NCBI GenBank assembly: GCA_000231825.2
Contig: JH720313.1
Coordinates: 492,130-556,129 of the forward strand
Source of the DNA: Tetrahymena elliotti 4EA
Taxonomy: Eukaryota > Ciliophora > Oligohymenophorea > Hymenostomatida > Tetrahymenidae
DNA length: 64,000 nt
Direction of reading: 5' to 3'
Below, piece after piece: positions 51,704 to 63,724 of this stretch (positions are counted from its first letter, which is position 1; each line of letters starts with the position of its first letter). The translations under genes were made by a program, and so were the position numbers. The notes under the pieces were generated by a model. The model was not told the DNA's origin, ran no database searches, and was given only the letters and a program-made list of their open reading frames with translations.

Positions 51704-53553
51704 TCATTCCATCAAGCTATTTTCGTTCTCATTATTTACTGAAAGATAAATGCTGGAATACTCCTCTTTAGAATTTTCCTCATATCTTGCTTTATTGCTG
51801 CTGTTTATCAAATTAGTATTATCTTTGAAAAGAGATTTTTCTGGAGTTTTCATAAATTCCAATTTATTGATAGTTTTATGAGAAAAATTATCATAGTCAT
51901 TATGCTGTTTAGAGAACTATTTCTATTACTGCAATATTAATGATTTATTAAGTATTGAATCTTAAAGAATAAGTGTAAGCTGCTTTTCTCTTACTAGCTG
52001 TGTTTCTAAATCTTTTATTTTCTCATTTTGTTTTATTTCTGCTTATTGTAACAACTCTACTTCTTTTGCATAATTTTTCATTTCATCTTGTAAGCTTAAA
52101 ATCATAGATTAAACTTCTATTCCTTTTTGTTAAATCATTTTTTCATAGTTTTTAAGTTTCCCTTGTAATTAATTCATTTCATTTTTTAATGATTCATTTT
52201 CTTAAGTCAAAGTGCAAGTTGTACTACGATACTCCTCAAGTTATTCATTTAATTCTTCTTACTCCTCATTTTAAATTTTTAATTTCTAAATTTTATCTTT
52301 AAAATCTTCACATTTCTCCTTCAATTAGTCTACTTTATGATTCAGATCATTAATAGTTAGGTCTTTAAGTTAATTTTATTTTTCTAAATCTATTTTTTCT
52401 TGAGTTTTTGTTTATAATTCATCCATTAGCTTTTGTTCTGATAGCTATTAATTTTAGTTTAATTGCATATATTTGTCTAATTCTTGGTTTTAGTCATCTA
52501 TTTATTTGGTATAAATATTTAAATCCTCCTTCAGTTTTAGAATTTAGCTATCTTTTTCTCTGATACCTAGCTCAATCTCTGATATTTAAATTTCTTTTTA
52601 AAGAAGAAGAGAGTCCTTTTCAGAAACCAAGCTAGCATACTCAAGTATTTTCTACTGCAATTTCTAAAGTTCTTACTCTTTCAAACTGATATAAGCTCTC
52701 TTTTCGGCATCAAATTATTCGGCAGCCTTTTAATAATTTAAAAGCAATTAAAATGAATTTTCCATTTAAAAATAATATCTCTCTTTAACAAAAACATTTT
52801 TAAAAGAAATTGTAGAATTTAAATAAATGAAAAAATTGTGAAATATTTGTTTACTTCTTGAATTCCACTTTAAGCCTTAAATATAAAATCTTAAAGCATC
52901 TCTTCTTACATCTTTTAAAGATTTCTCGGATGAATGAACTCTTCATATTTTGATTTCCACTCATCTCTTTCTTCCATCAAGCTACTTATTTGAAGACTTA
53001 CTTCTACCCAATTTTATTATTTTATTTCTTAAGCTGATTAAGTCTTCTAATCACTATGTAGAGATCCTTCTTTGACTTAAAATAAATCATTTTCTGAATG
53101 CATCTATAAATTTTTTAAACTAGTAATTTCAAATTTTAATTAGCTCTCTTCATTTTAATCTTCCCATTTAGCATCACTCTAACTTTCTTGCTAAATATCC
53201 TGTTTTGATCCAGCCAAAATCTGCTACTCGATTTGCTAAAATATTTCAATTTCTTTTTATTCATCTTTTGAAATATCCCATATACTCACTCTCTAAATCC
53301 CCTAAAATTTATAAAATATAAAAGCTAAATAAATACTTTTTTTCTTTTAAGTTATTGGTCAAGTAGAAATCCCTCCTTAAAAAACTTGTCATTAATTTAC
53401 ATTGTTTTGCTTGTGTCTCTTTTAAGCCAAATCATCAAATCTACTCTTCCAATATTTAACTTCTCTCTCTAGGTTCTTGAGATGGATTTCATCAACTGGG
53501 CGAGGCTGCTTTAAAATTGACTTTAAGGGTTAGTCTTGTTTTTATTTTAACAT
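51704..53553 (-). CDS. Long coiled-coil protein
   Basis: Three exons on the minus strand (introns near 53290-53390 and 52785-52858) encode about 560 residues, starting MLKQKQDQPLKS. Apart from a short Pro-containing head (LKQPRPVDEIHLKNLEREVK) and a Ser/Asn-rich end (NSKEEYSSIYLSVNNENEN), it is a nearly continuous heptad-repeat coiled coil rich in Leu, Glu, Lys and Gln. One example is DLTINDLNHKVDQLKEKCED. Such proteins in ciliates are usually structural parts of basal bodies, cilia or the cortex, or golgin-like tethers. Nothing here decides between these. The second intron's acceptor was set at AAAGAG to keep the frame. Confidence 0.7.
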
Positions 53554-54627
53554 GGAATGATTAATTCGATAATCTGAAATTTCTTTGTATTTATGTCTCT
53601 TATTATTGATTGGTTTATTAATATTTATTTTGTAATAATTTGTTTATCAAATAATATGTGATAGTATTATTTCTTTTTATTGATTGAATACAAATTTAAT
53701 TTTCCAGTGTACTTTACTTAGCTTGCTACTTTCTGTTCACCAATTAAATAGATATTTATTTTTTTAATTGCCAGGATTTATCATAAATTTTATTTAACAC
53801 TTTCAAAAGATCAAAAGTCCAGTGCTAAAATGATATTTTACTTAAGTAATCAATTAATAAAAAAACACATTTTTAATTTGAACATAATTTATTCATTTCT
53901 CTCTAAATAAAAAATTCTAATTCAGTTAATAAAAAAATAATTCGTTTATTTTATATAAAGTTTCTTTCGACTCTATTTTAATATCAAAATCTAATAAATT
54001 CAATTCTTAACAAAATAATTGATTCAATATAATATTAAAAGTAACAAGCGCTCTAATTTACAAAAGATAAATAAGTAACAAACAATAAATAATTTATTTT
54101 TAGTAAGAAATGAAAGTTTCTTATTTTATATTCTCTAAAAAACTTACTAGATATTTTGTTGCAAAATGTATTTTAATTTATAAATAGCAAATTTTTAATT
54201 AAGAACTTGATCTGAAAAAAGTAAAATGATAATATCAAGAAAATAATTTGAAATAATAAATTATTAACTATTCAAAGCGAATAAATACAAAAAAAATGTA
54301 CTCAATTTTATTTTGATGAATAAGATTAATGATTAAAAAATTCCTTAATATATTTATTCAATTTTGAAAAAATTTTCACAAAAATAATATTCAATTAAAT
54401 TGGAAAAATAATTTTTATAAATAATATAGAAATAAATTTATGATATTTACATATTTAAAACTTTTTTTGTTTCGTCTTTATTGTTAAAATATTTTAGGTG
54501 TAATACTCCAAATTAGTTTAAGCTGTATTCATAATAAACTAAGTTTAAATTAGGAGAAATTTAAATTGTTTTCATAATTATAAAAGCAATTTATATTTAT
54601 GTAAATATGAATCATATCACAAATAAT
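53554..54627. other. Gene-free spacer
   Basis: About 1.1 kb between the coiled-coil gene and the apyrase pseudogene. A+T-rich. The segment next to 54628 shares its sequence with the 3' flank of the intact apyrase copy, so the duplication extends past the gene. Confidence 0.6.
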
Positions 54628-55180
54628 TCAAATTAGTAATTTAATTAATAAAAAAAGAATTATTGAGTAATATGAGTTGATAATCAATGAATAACTATAT
54701 TATGAATTAGCCTCAATTTGATTATTACATAAGCTGATATCAATATAATCACACTACATAGTATTAATATCATAAATCAAAGAACCTATAGACCAATCGA
54801 TGTTATAAGAGTTATATTATTAAACATTAGTTACTTTGTCATTTAAGAGCCCTAAAGCATCAATTAAATAAGTACTTACCCACTCATTTAAATACAGTTA
54901 GAGAAATTTATTGTATTCTTTTCAAATAATTTTTTTGTTGTCTTTTGAATCCTTAGGAATATGAGCTTTAAGTTCTGGGATTTAAGAAGATTTTCTACAA
55001 AGAGAGGAATAGAGTCTGACTTTAGTGCTTGAAGATCCAGCATCTAAAAAAGCATATAGATAAGTGTCTTGGTTTTGAGTGAGTTCTCTAAGAGTTTTTT
55101 AATTTGTATAAAATCTTAGCTTGCAATAGCAAATAATTACATATTCAAGAGATTAAGATTAGAAGAGTTAAACTTTTCAT
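54628..55180 (-). pseudogene. Truncated, disrupted copy of a GDA1/CD39 apyrase
   Basis: Both ends match the intact neighbour at 56980-58601. The start retains a signal-peptide-like MKSLTLLILIS, followed by an in-frame TGA and at least two frameshifts. The apyrase-region-1 sequence DAGSSSTKVRLYS is still readable. The middle is gone: after about 30 further codons and a TGA, the sequence jumps directly to the equivalent of the last exon (WVSTYLIDALGLL, DWSIGSLIYDINTM). This deletes regions 2 to 4, which bind and hydrolyse the nucleotide. It therefore cannot make an active enzyme. The retained ends, with a third-position pattern similar to the intact gene, indicate a fairly recent duplication and loss. 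Confidence 0.85.
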
Positions 55181-56979
55181 TTTGTTATTTGTGATACTTA
55201 CTTTACTATTTTTTTTATTAATTTTATTATAAATATGGATCATTATCTGCTCCAACACTTAAGGACTCTTAGCCGAAGTATAATTTTAGATTAATTGAGA
55301 AAATTAATTAATAATTGAAGATACTGATAGGTTAATAAAAAAAAGATAAATTGTTTAATTTCATTTATTTTGAGTCTAGCTGGATGACTTGAAGACTATT
55401 ACTATTTTTAGAATGTCAGTTTTTTAAAATTATGGTAAAACTATAAGAATAACTTATTTAAAAAAACAATAAATTATATAATCACTCAAATATCATATAC
55501 TGCTTACAAGTAAATACCTCCTTATTAAAATTATTTTTTTATTTATTTATTTTAAGTTAAAATAACCATACATTTCATTAAAAATAATTTTTTCAATGTT
55601 TCTAATCATCGCAGCTATTAAACCAAGTGTAAACATTCCTAAAAATAAACTCATTTCTTAGAACTATGAGTTCAAGGTAGCAAGCACAGTACGACTAATT
55701 GAATTGACATATAAACTCAAAATTATTTAATATGATCAATATCATCAATTAATTATGTTTCTAATTTTGATTTATCAGGATTTTTTGTGAATTTATAAAT
55801 AAATTTGTTAATTTCTAATAATCCTAAAGCATAAATGGAGATAAATAGGAAATGTTTTTGTTCTTAATGAGATTTGATAGAGTTTTTCTATTTAAGAAAT
55901 ATATTTTATTTTACTTCACATAAAAATATTTTGAATTTTTATTTGGTAATTGATAATAGACTTAATTACAAAAAACAAAATCAGATTTCATCAATTTGAT
56001 TTTAAAGATGAGAAGATGATAATAAGGAATTTATTAATATTGCATAAAAATATTTGTAATAATATAAAAACTAAATTTGATTATTCAAATGATTACTCAC
56101 TTATAAGAAATTATAATCTTTTCTAGTAATTTTTTATAGAAAAATAAAATAGATAATAAGTCATAATAACATATACGGAGATATTTTTTAGCAAACATCC
56201 CAAAAATCTAAACTAAATAAAAAAAATTCATAGTTTTTTATTTGATGATATGAATAAGAAAAAATATGCGCTAATTATTGATTAAATTTTAAATTAGGTG
56301 AAAAAGAGTTAGAACTATTAATTACTTAACAGTGTAATATCATAATGTTCAGTCAATCATTTTTTTTTGTTTTTGCATAGCAAATAAATTAATAGATGGT
56401 ATAGAAAAATAAGCAGAAAGATGCACTCAGTTTATTTAGAGTTTTGTTAGAAAGAGTTTCCTTAATTAGTTTTTAACTTTTGTTCCATAAATATAATAGA
56501 AAAATAATATTATTCACTTCTTAAGCTATTGTGAATTAAATATTTTAGTACAGTTAAGTAGTTTTAGTACTAGCCTAGAGTAGTCTCATTAAATAATTAT
56601 TTAATAAGTTGATAAAATATTTCACAAATTAACCCATAAATAGAGTATATGCTTGAGTCTTCTTTAATATTAATGAGGAATGAAAGTTATTTTATCTTTC
56701 AGTTTTACAAATATTTTTTAGACTTGCAGAGAAAATAAATTTGATTAAAAATTAAATATAAAAAGTAATTTTTAATAATCTTAATATTTATTTGAAAGAA
56801 TAAAACTAAGATAATTAAATAATACTCTATTAGTTAATTTAAGCTCTCAAAAATAATTTATCAAATAAGATAAAAATTAAATAAATTAACTAAAATCATT
56901 AGAATTTTAATGCCATTTATTGACATTAAAAAATATTAACAAGTTACAAATGCATAAATATGAATTACATACAAAAAGA
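55181..56979. other. Gene-free spacer between apyrase copies
   Basis: About 1.8 kb of A+T-rich sequence without supported exons, presumably part of the duplication history. No further apyrase fragment could be recognised in it. Confidence 0.55.
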
Positions 56980-58601
56980 TCAAATAAATAATTTGAATAG
57001 TAATAAAAGAATTATTGAGTAATATGAATTAATAATTAAGGAGCTGCTAGGTTAGTCAGCGTTTTATACTTAAGTGCACTAAGTGGTATCAATATAATCA
57101 CATTATAAAGAATTAATATCTTAAATCAAAGAGCCTACTGTCCAATCAAGTTAATAACTATTATATTCTGAATAAGTTTCAATAGTTTTATCTAAGAGTC
57201 CTAAACCATCAATCAAATAAGTAGTAACCCACATCATTTAAATACAGTTAGTAGAGATATATTTTACATTTTAATCTGTGCTTGGTATTTTATTTGAGCA
57301 ATATTATTTGGCATAATTTCTAAATTCACTTAGTTTAATAGTATTTTGATTTAAGTTGAATTTTTTGGATATGTTATCCTTAGCATAAAAAATTGAGCTT
57401 ACTCCAACAATTCTTTATTAATCAGTTAACTTTATTTAATAAAATTATTTTAAAATTCTTCAATTAATAATTTTTATTTACCTTTACAAATTTAGATTAA
57501 CTACTACAATCTTTAACCTACCCGTCATTAGCATATACACATCCAGTTAAGTCCATAGCGGTTAATAGTTAATTTGTGCATTTAACAAAATCATAATTGC
57601 CAGTGACAGAATCTATTTTTAAAATGTATTTATTAAAAAAATTTATTTTAAAAAAAATGATTATTTACATGATTAACCGCTGGTATCTTTAACTGAATGA
57701 GTGAAATCAGCCTATTAGAAACAACTTGCAGAATCAGAACCTTATAAAATTCTCTATAAAATAATGAATTAATTAGCAACTTTAAACATAATTTTTTAAA
57801 ATATATTACTGAAGCAATTGCATCACTTCCGAAGTTCATTACAGAATTAGCATAAATCGAAACTCTGACCTTTTCTGAGAGGTCTAAAAATTTGTTGTTA
57901 TTAGAAGTAGTTAAAAGAGCAGTTTATGCAGAAACACCACCAATGTCCATAGCAGAAATAGAATTCTCAATTTTGAATTACTCACTGTTTTAGTGCTTAA
58001 TTTTTCCGAAAATGTAGTTGATAGCAAGCCATATGAACAAACCTTCTTCTTCTCCAGAGATAACTCTGGCCCAAGTGTCATCAAAGAAATACACATCACT
58101 TTATTTTCTAAAGGTGGTTCTAGTAAATCCCATAATTTATTGTTACAGTGTGTAATCAAGCTGCCTAACACCTGCAGTAGCTCTTAAAAATAAAAATGGT
58201 TTCTAGGTATATCCATAATATTATTTCATTTAATTGATAACTGCAAATCCAACTTAGAAGTAGGCATCAAAAGATCCCTGATCTAAGGGAACTTTAGAAA
58301 GTTGAGTTATTTTATTGCCACTATTTTGCCATTCTATTTTATCAGCATAAATAGCTGAATTATCTTAATTTTTAGGTACAAGAGGTTTTATCTATGGAAT
58401 TTAAGAAGATCTTCTACATTAGGTGGAATAAAGTCTGATTCTTGTGCTTGAAGATCCAGCATCGAATACAACGTATAAACAAGTGTCTTAGCTGTCAGCA
58501 AGTTCTCTAAGAATTCTTTTGTTTTGTTCAAAATCTTAGTTTGCAAAAGTAAATATTTGAATATTTATGCAAATTAAAACAAGCAGGATTAATATTCTCA
58601 T
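56980..58601 (-). CDS. GDA1/CD39-family ecto-apyrase (nucleoside tri/diphosphatase)
   Basis: Four exons on the minus strand. An N-terminal signal peptide (MRILILLVLICINIQIFTFA) routes the protein to the secretory pathway. The five apyrase conserved regions are present in order: ACR1 FDAGSSSTRIRLYS (residues 46-59), ACR2 FLRATAGVRQL, ACR3 ISGEEEGLFIWLAINYIFGK, ACR4 AMDIGGVSAQT and ACR5 LDWTVGSLI. The enzyme hydrolyses NTPs and NDPs to NMP outside the cell or in the lumen, with the Glu of EEEG as the usual catalytic base. The last 15 residues are hydrophobic after a Ser-rich stretch (PSSSLIINSY), which suggests a GPI anchor or tail anchor. Introns (near 57640-57810, 57610-57665 and 57430-57485) join in phase. 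A broken paralogue lies 1.8 kb downstream in the same orientation. Confidence 0.92.
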
Positions 58602-58899
58602 TTTCTATTAATTTTTTTTTTTTGAATTTAGATTTAATTTATTTTATTATGAATATTTATGGCAAATTGATTTAGGTATTTAAAGATCTTTGATAAAAAT
58701 TAACAATATTATTTTGGTTGAATCTCATAATTCTCCCATAAGGAAACATATTTATTGGTCAATTAAAAAGAAGAAATTCGTTTGATATTAATTTACCAAT
58801 CAAAATTTAAGATGTAACTGATGACAAATAAAAAGATAGTTTTATTTTTCACAAAAACATAAAAATTTTAGAGGATTTTTTTGATAAAAAATTCTATTT

Positions 58900-59850
58900 T
58901 GTTTCTCATCGATTATGTTTTCGATCTAGTTATCTTTTGGATTAGGGAAAAAACATCAACCATAAAACATTAAAACTCTAAGGAATTAATATCAATTTAT
59001 TTTATGAATTAAATGTACTTAAATGTTATAAACACCTAAAAATTAGTACTACTAGCTATAATAATATGAGGAGGGAATATGGTATAAACCTAACCTACTT
59101 GTAATTATACTAGTTAATCTAATTTGAATTAAAATTTATTTTTAAATATAAAAATGTAAACTATCAAAATCTGAGATATTCATTCAAGTGCTTAACGAAT
59201 TAAAACTTCATAGAAAATAACCAATATAAGTTATTTTCATTAACTGAGTCTAAAGATTTGAATTTGTAAATCCAAAATAGTGTAAGTATATATTTGTAAA
59301 AATCAATTTTAGTAATGTAAATAGCATTTTATTTAGATTCGTGTCTTTATGTGTCGCAACTAATAAATAAGAACTGAAAGAACATTCTTTTTGTGTGTTA
59401 ACCAAAATCAAAAACAGTACAATTAACTTAATATTTAATGAAATAAGAAACTAAATAATAACTAGAACTATTATACAATTCAAAATACGTAACATTAGTG
59501 CTTGAGTTAATTATATCGTTTTTTTAAGTAATTTATAGTAATAGCTAAGTAGCTATATATCACTGCTTCCATAAGATCATATTGTTTTAGAATAGATTGT
59601 GGAGAAATATAGTAATCTCTAACATTTTTACCTTAATTCTTCATCATTCTTATGTATTGTCTATTTGATTGTAATTTACAATTAGTTTTTTCTATTATTT
59701 GCTGTATTAAATTTTTTGTAACCAAACTAAAAACATTCAATTTCTTAATATAAAAATTTCTATTGTTTCTGCATAAACTTTATGTTAAAAATTTTTTCGA
59801 AAATTAAATTTTGGATAAAAGAATCCAAAAAAATACAGAAAAAGTAGGTT
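58900..59850 (+). repeat. Diverged direct duplication, copy 1
   Basis: Anchor blocks in order: ggattagggaaa (58939), gaggagggaatatggtata (59068), a block ending with cttgaattaaaa-like sequence near 59175, and gtggagaaata (about 59598). Each recurs at offsets of about 2770-2845 bases. Between the anchors the copies have drifted heavily. Confidence 0.6.
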
Positions 59851-61669
59851 TACTCATACTCATAATAATTCAGTCTTAAATAAAATTACAATTTAATTGC
59901 TTTTTTGATAATACTTATTTATAGTTCTAAGCGAAATTAAATTTAGGTAAGATAAGAAATTAGTAAGTTGTTTGTTTAAATCTTTATCGATGCAATTTTT
60001 AGGTGTTTATGCGTGGGAAAGTTGGTTCATTTTTTTGAAAAAAATATGGTGAATGAAAAAGAATGTCTTTTGTTTAATTTTTTAGGATAAATACCATTCA
60101 AACACAAGTAAAAAATAATATACTTTTAAATTATAAAAAAAGTTTATGAAACCTTTGTTTAGATATGACCAAAATAAAGTTTTGGATAAATGAATTTAAT
60201 TTAAATTACATGAAAAAAGTTGCTATACTTACAATCATAATAACAATTAAATCTGAAATAAATTTACATTTTAATAATGATAATATAGTTCTTTGGTAAT
60301 ATTATAATTTTAAGATAACTTAAATATATGTAAGGTACACATTCATATCAGCAACTATCTTAGATTGATTTAAATTAAAATAATTATGGATGGGAAAATA
60401 AACATTTATTCAATTTTTAAAAAATAAATGCCATTATAAATTTCTGGAAAGATATGCTCGTCTAAAGAAAAAGGTTTATGAACCCTTATGACTAGACATT
60501 TGAAGTTTACATACCAAAATATAGATTAATTTAATAGAATTAGATGTTAAAAGAAATTTGTAACTGTCATTTTGCTTATTATAATTAAGTATTGTCTATT
60601 ATTACGATAAAAATATATGAAGTAATATTTGTAACTCTTTTTTGATGAATTGAAAAAATTTAAAGATAGAAATGAGTTTTCATCATTAAAATGTTAATGC
60701 TTGACTATCATTTTAAAATAAAAAATTATTAGAGTGTCATATAAATTAAATAGAGTATTTAAATACTTATGTTCTAAAATGATAAAATAATAAATGAAAG
60801 TGGAATAATCCACAAGTTAACAAAATATTTTATTTTTTTAATTTAATTCCTATTTTTAAAAATCTATTATGATAAGGTTTTTAATGGTTTTTTTGTGCTA
60901 AAATATTGACTATGTTAAAAATAATAACTATTACCTACTAAATGGTAAATGTAACAATGATCTTTCTAACAATGATTAAGGCTTATTAATATTGCGTGAT
61001 ACTATTATTTTCCACTATTTTAATTTGAAAAGTCTAAGAAACATAGGATTCTTTAAAATAGTCTTTTATTACTTCTTGAATAACATTACATAATTAAGAG
61101 TGGTTTTTTTATTATTTCATTCATGAATTGGTTAATTAGAAATTTTGCTTAATTTGATTAATAGTAACAAATTATCCCAAATATCACTGTTATGTATTTA
61201 TTTTTAATTTAGCTTTAATTCAATAATATTTACTTTCAAAAAGTCTATTTATTGATTGTATTAAGTTTCATTTCTTTGTTCAAACATTTAAGATGAAAAA
61301 AGAATACTCAATTTCTATAGATTTATTTCATTCCATAACAAGAAAATTAATTTTGTAAAAAGTAAAATACCTCTTTTTTAATTTAATTATTTTCTTTTTT
61401 CAATGTAAATTTTTTATCTCTTATGTATATATACAAATAATCAAAATTCATTTTTATTTTTAGATTTTTTATCAATCTTTAAAAAACTAACTTTTTAAAA
61501 TATTTTAAAGGGAACAATTAAAAAATATCAAAATAATGAAATAATTAATATTTATGAAGAATTCATTCATTTATAAATTTAAATTAGGATATATGTTATT
61601 CACAAACCAAATTAATTTTTCTAAACCTGTATTTTTCAAAAATACAAAATCTTTAATAGTTTTTAGATA

Positions 61670-62600
61670 ATAGAATCTTATTTGCATTTACATCTTGAAC
61701 AAATTTATTAAGGATTAGGAAAATATCAACCTTAGAACCTTGAAAGTATAAAAAATTTATGTATGTTTTTTTATTAAGATTTAATTGTAAATAGGAAACT
61801 AGATTGTATAATAATTAAATATTTAATAATACTTAAGTTAGAGGAGGAAATATGGTATAAATTATGTCAATTATTTTTTTACTATTTATTTAGATTTCAA
61901 ATATTAGTGACGGATTTTATAAATAAATTAGAGAGCAAAATTTATCAATTTTATTTTAATTAATCTGAATTTCGATCAAAACAGTTTACAAATACAAAAT
62001 TAAAGTATTAAAATCCAATATATCATTGAAAGTACTTGATGAATTAAGATTACAAACAAATAAACACTTTTGATTACTTCGATCAACTTGGGATAAACTG
62101 AGTTAAAATTTTTGTGAACTTAAAAGAGAATATTTTAAATATTTATTGGATAACTAACAAATTATCATAGATTAAATAAGCAAAATTATTAATTGCTTTT
62201 ATTTTACATTCTTTTTTAATATATAACCAAACGAAATAAGAGTGCTATTTGCATAATTAAAGGTTTTGGCTAAAGAAAATAGGCCTATAATAAATTTCAA
62301 ATGTGTTTACTTTTAAAATAAAGTAGATAATACCTTATAGAAATCAAACCTAATAATTTCTAGTTATTTTAATTTCTATAATTTGAGATCATTTAGAATA
62401 TATTGTAGAGAAATAAAACAATCTGTAACAATTTTCATCAATTAATTTGATATTTTTTATTTATTTTTTTGACTGTAATTAAAAATTGAATATTTTCATT
62501 ATTTTAGTCTTACATAAATTTTTTGTTTGATTTTGTTAAAAAATATTAAGAGCAATGTTTAGTTTTAATTTTAAGGTATATTAATTTTATATAAGAAAAG
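61670..62600 (+). repeat. Diverged direct duplication, copy 2
   Basis: Matching anchors: ggattaggaaaa (61712), gaggaggaaatatggtata (61841), a block near 62017 and gtagagaaata (about 62405), in the same order and orientation as in copy 1. Confidence 0.6.
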
Positions 62601-63724
62601 ATGACATAATGAATTTTAGATATTTGTTAATACTACTATTAAGTAAGCTATAAATGGGTTTTATACAAAATAAAATATTTATGGTTGGGAAGAAATATAT
62701 TTTTATTGATGATTTATGATATAAATCATAATTTAAGTTTATAGAAGAGTTTAATCATTAAAAAGGTTTTGGGATCTTTAAACTTTAATAAAGAAAAATT
62801 AAGTATTTTTCATAAAAATAAACTAATTTTTTTTACAATTATTTTGATATTTGCTATTCTAATATCTCAAAAAGAAAATAAATACAAGCAAAAAAGCTAC
62901 CTAAAATTTAAAATAAATACATTATTCTTCTCACTTTTATTTTCCTATTTTTTCTATGGTAATTATTCTTAGATTTCTTGAGTTTTTTAAATCTAAGCAT
63001 TGAAATATTGATTAAAGACATAATTATTTTCCAGCTAAAAAGGGATAATGATTTTTTTTTTTTAAATTATGGATTCTCTATTTCTCATAAAAATATATGA
63101 TCCAACTTTTTAAATTGTTTTAATACAAAATATCATACAAATCAGATCTTTTTGACTAGTTTTCTTAAATTTATGGTTTTTACTAATAATTTCAGACTAA
63201 CATCTAGTTAACTTATTAAATATTTATTTTATTTTTGTTTCAATAAACATATATTTCCTCAAAAAAGAAAACAACTTTATTTAAATTTTTAATTAGAATT
63301 ATCATTTTTTCATTTCAAAAAAGGATTTTTAAAACTTCTAAATTGGATCTTAATTTTTCATCATTTATCCAGTTAATATAATTTTTTTTTTGAGATGTCT
63401 ATGAATTAAAGACAGACTTTTTAAAATATATTTGCATTTTTAGTGTTACGAAAAATCAATAAAATTTATTTACATTACCCATTAAAAAAATCTTAACTAA
63501 ATAGAAAGGTTTGTTTCAGGTAATTATTTTCAATAGTTCTCCTTGTCAGTTGTAAAAGATTGAATAATTTACTATAATTACTTATTTATTCTCCAAGCTT
63601 TTATATGTAATTTATAATTTAACACATATATTAACTAAGATATTTAATTGTTATTAATATTAAGTTATTAAAGATACTATTAAAAGTCTTAAAAGCCTTT
63701 ATAGATTAATTACATTTGCATATT

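Larger units (their letters stand above)
58602..63724. other. Long gene-poor region with diverged duplications
   Basis: About 5.1 kb with no exon I can support on either strand. The only structure seen is old repetition: a segment near 58900-59850 recurs near 61670-62600, and blocks near 59800-60130 recur near 60170-60480. The last few hundred bases should contain the promoter of the E1-like gene. Confidence 0.6.

Noticed and set aside
57911..58187. Frames on both strands within the apyrase gene
   Set aside because: Shadows of the exon carrying ACR2 and ACR3.
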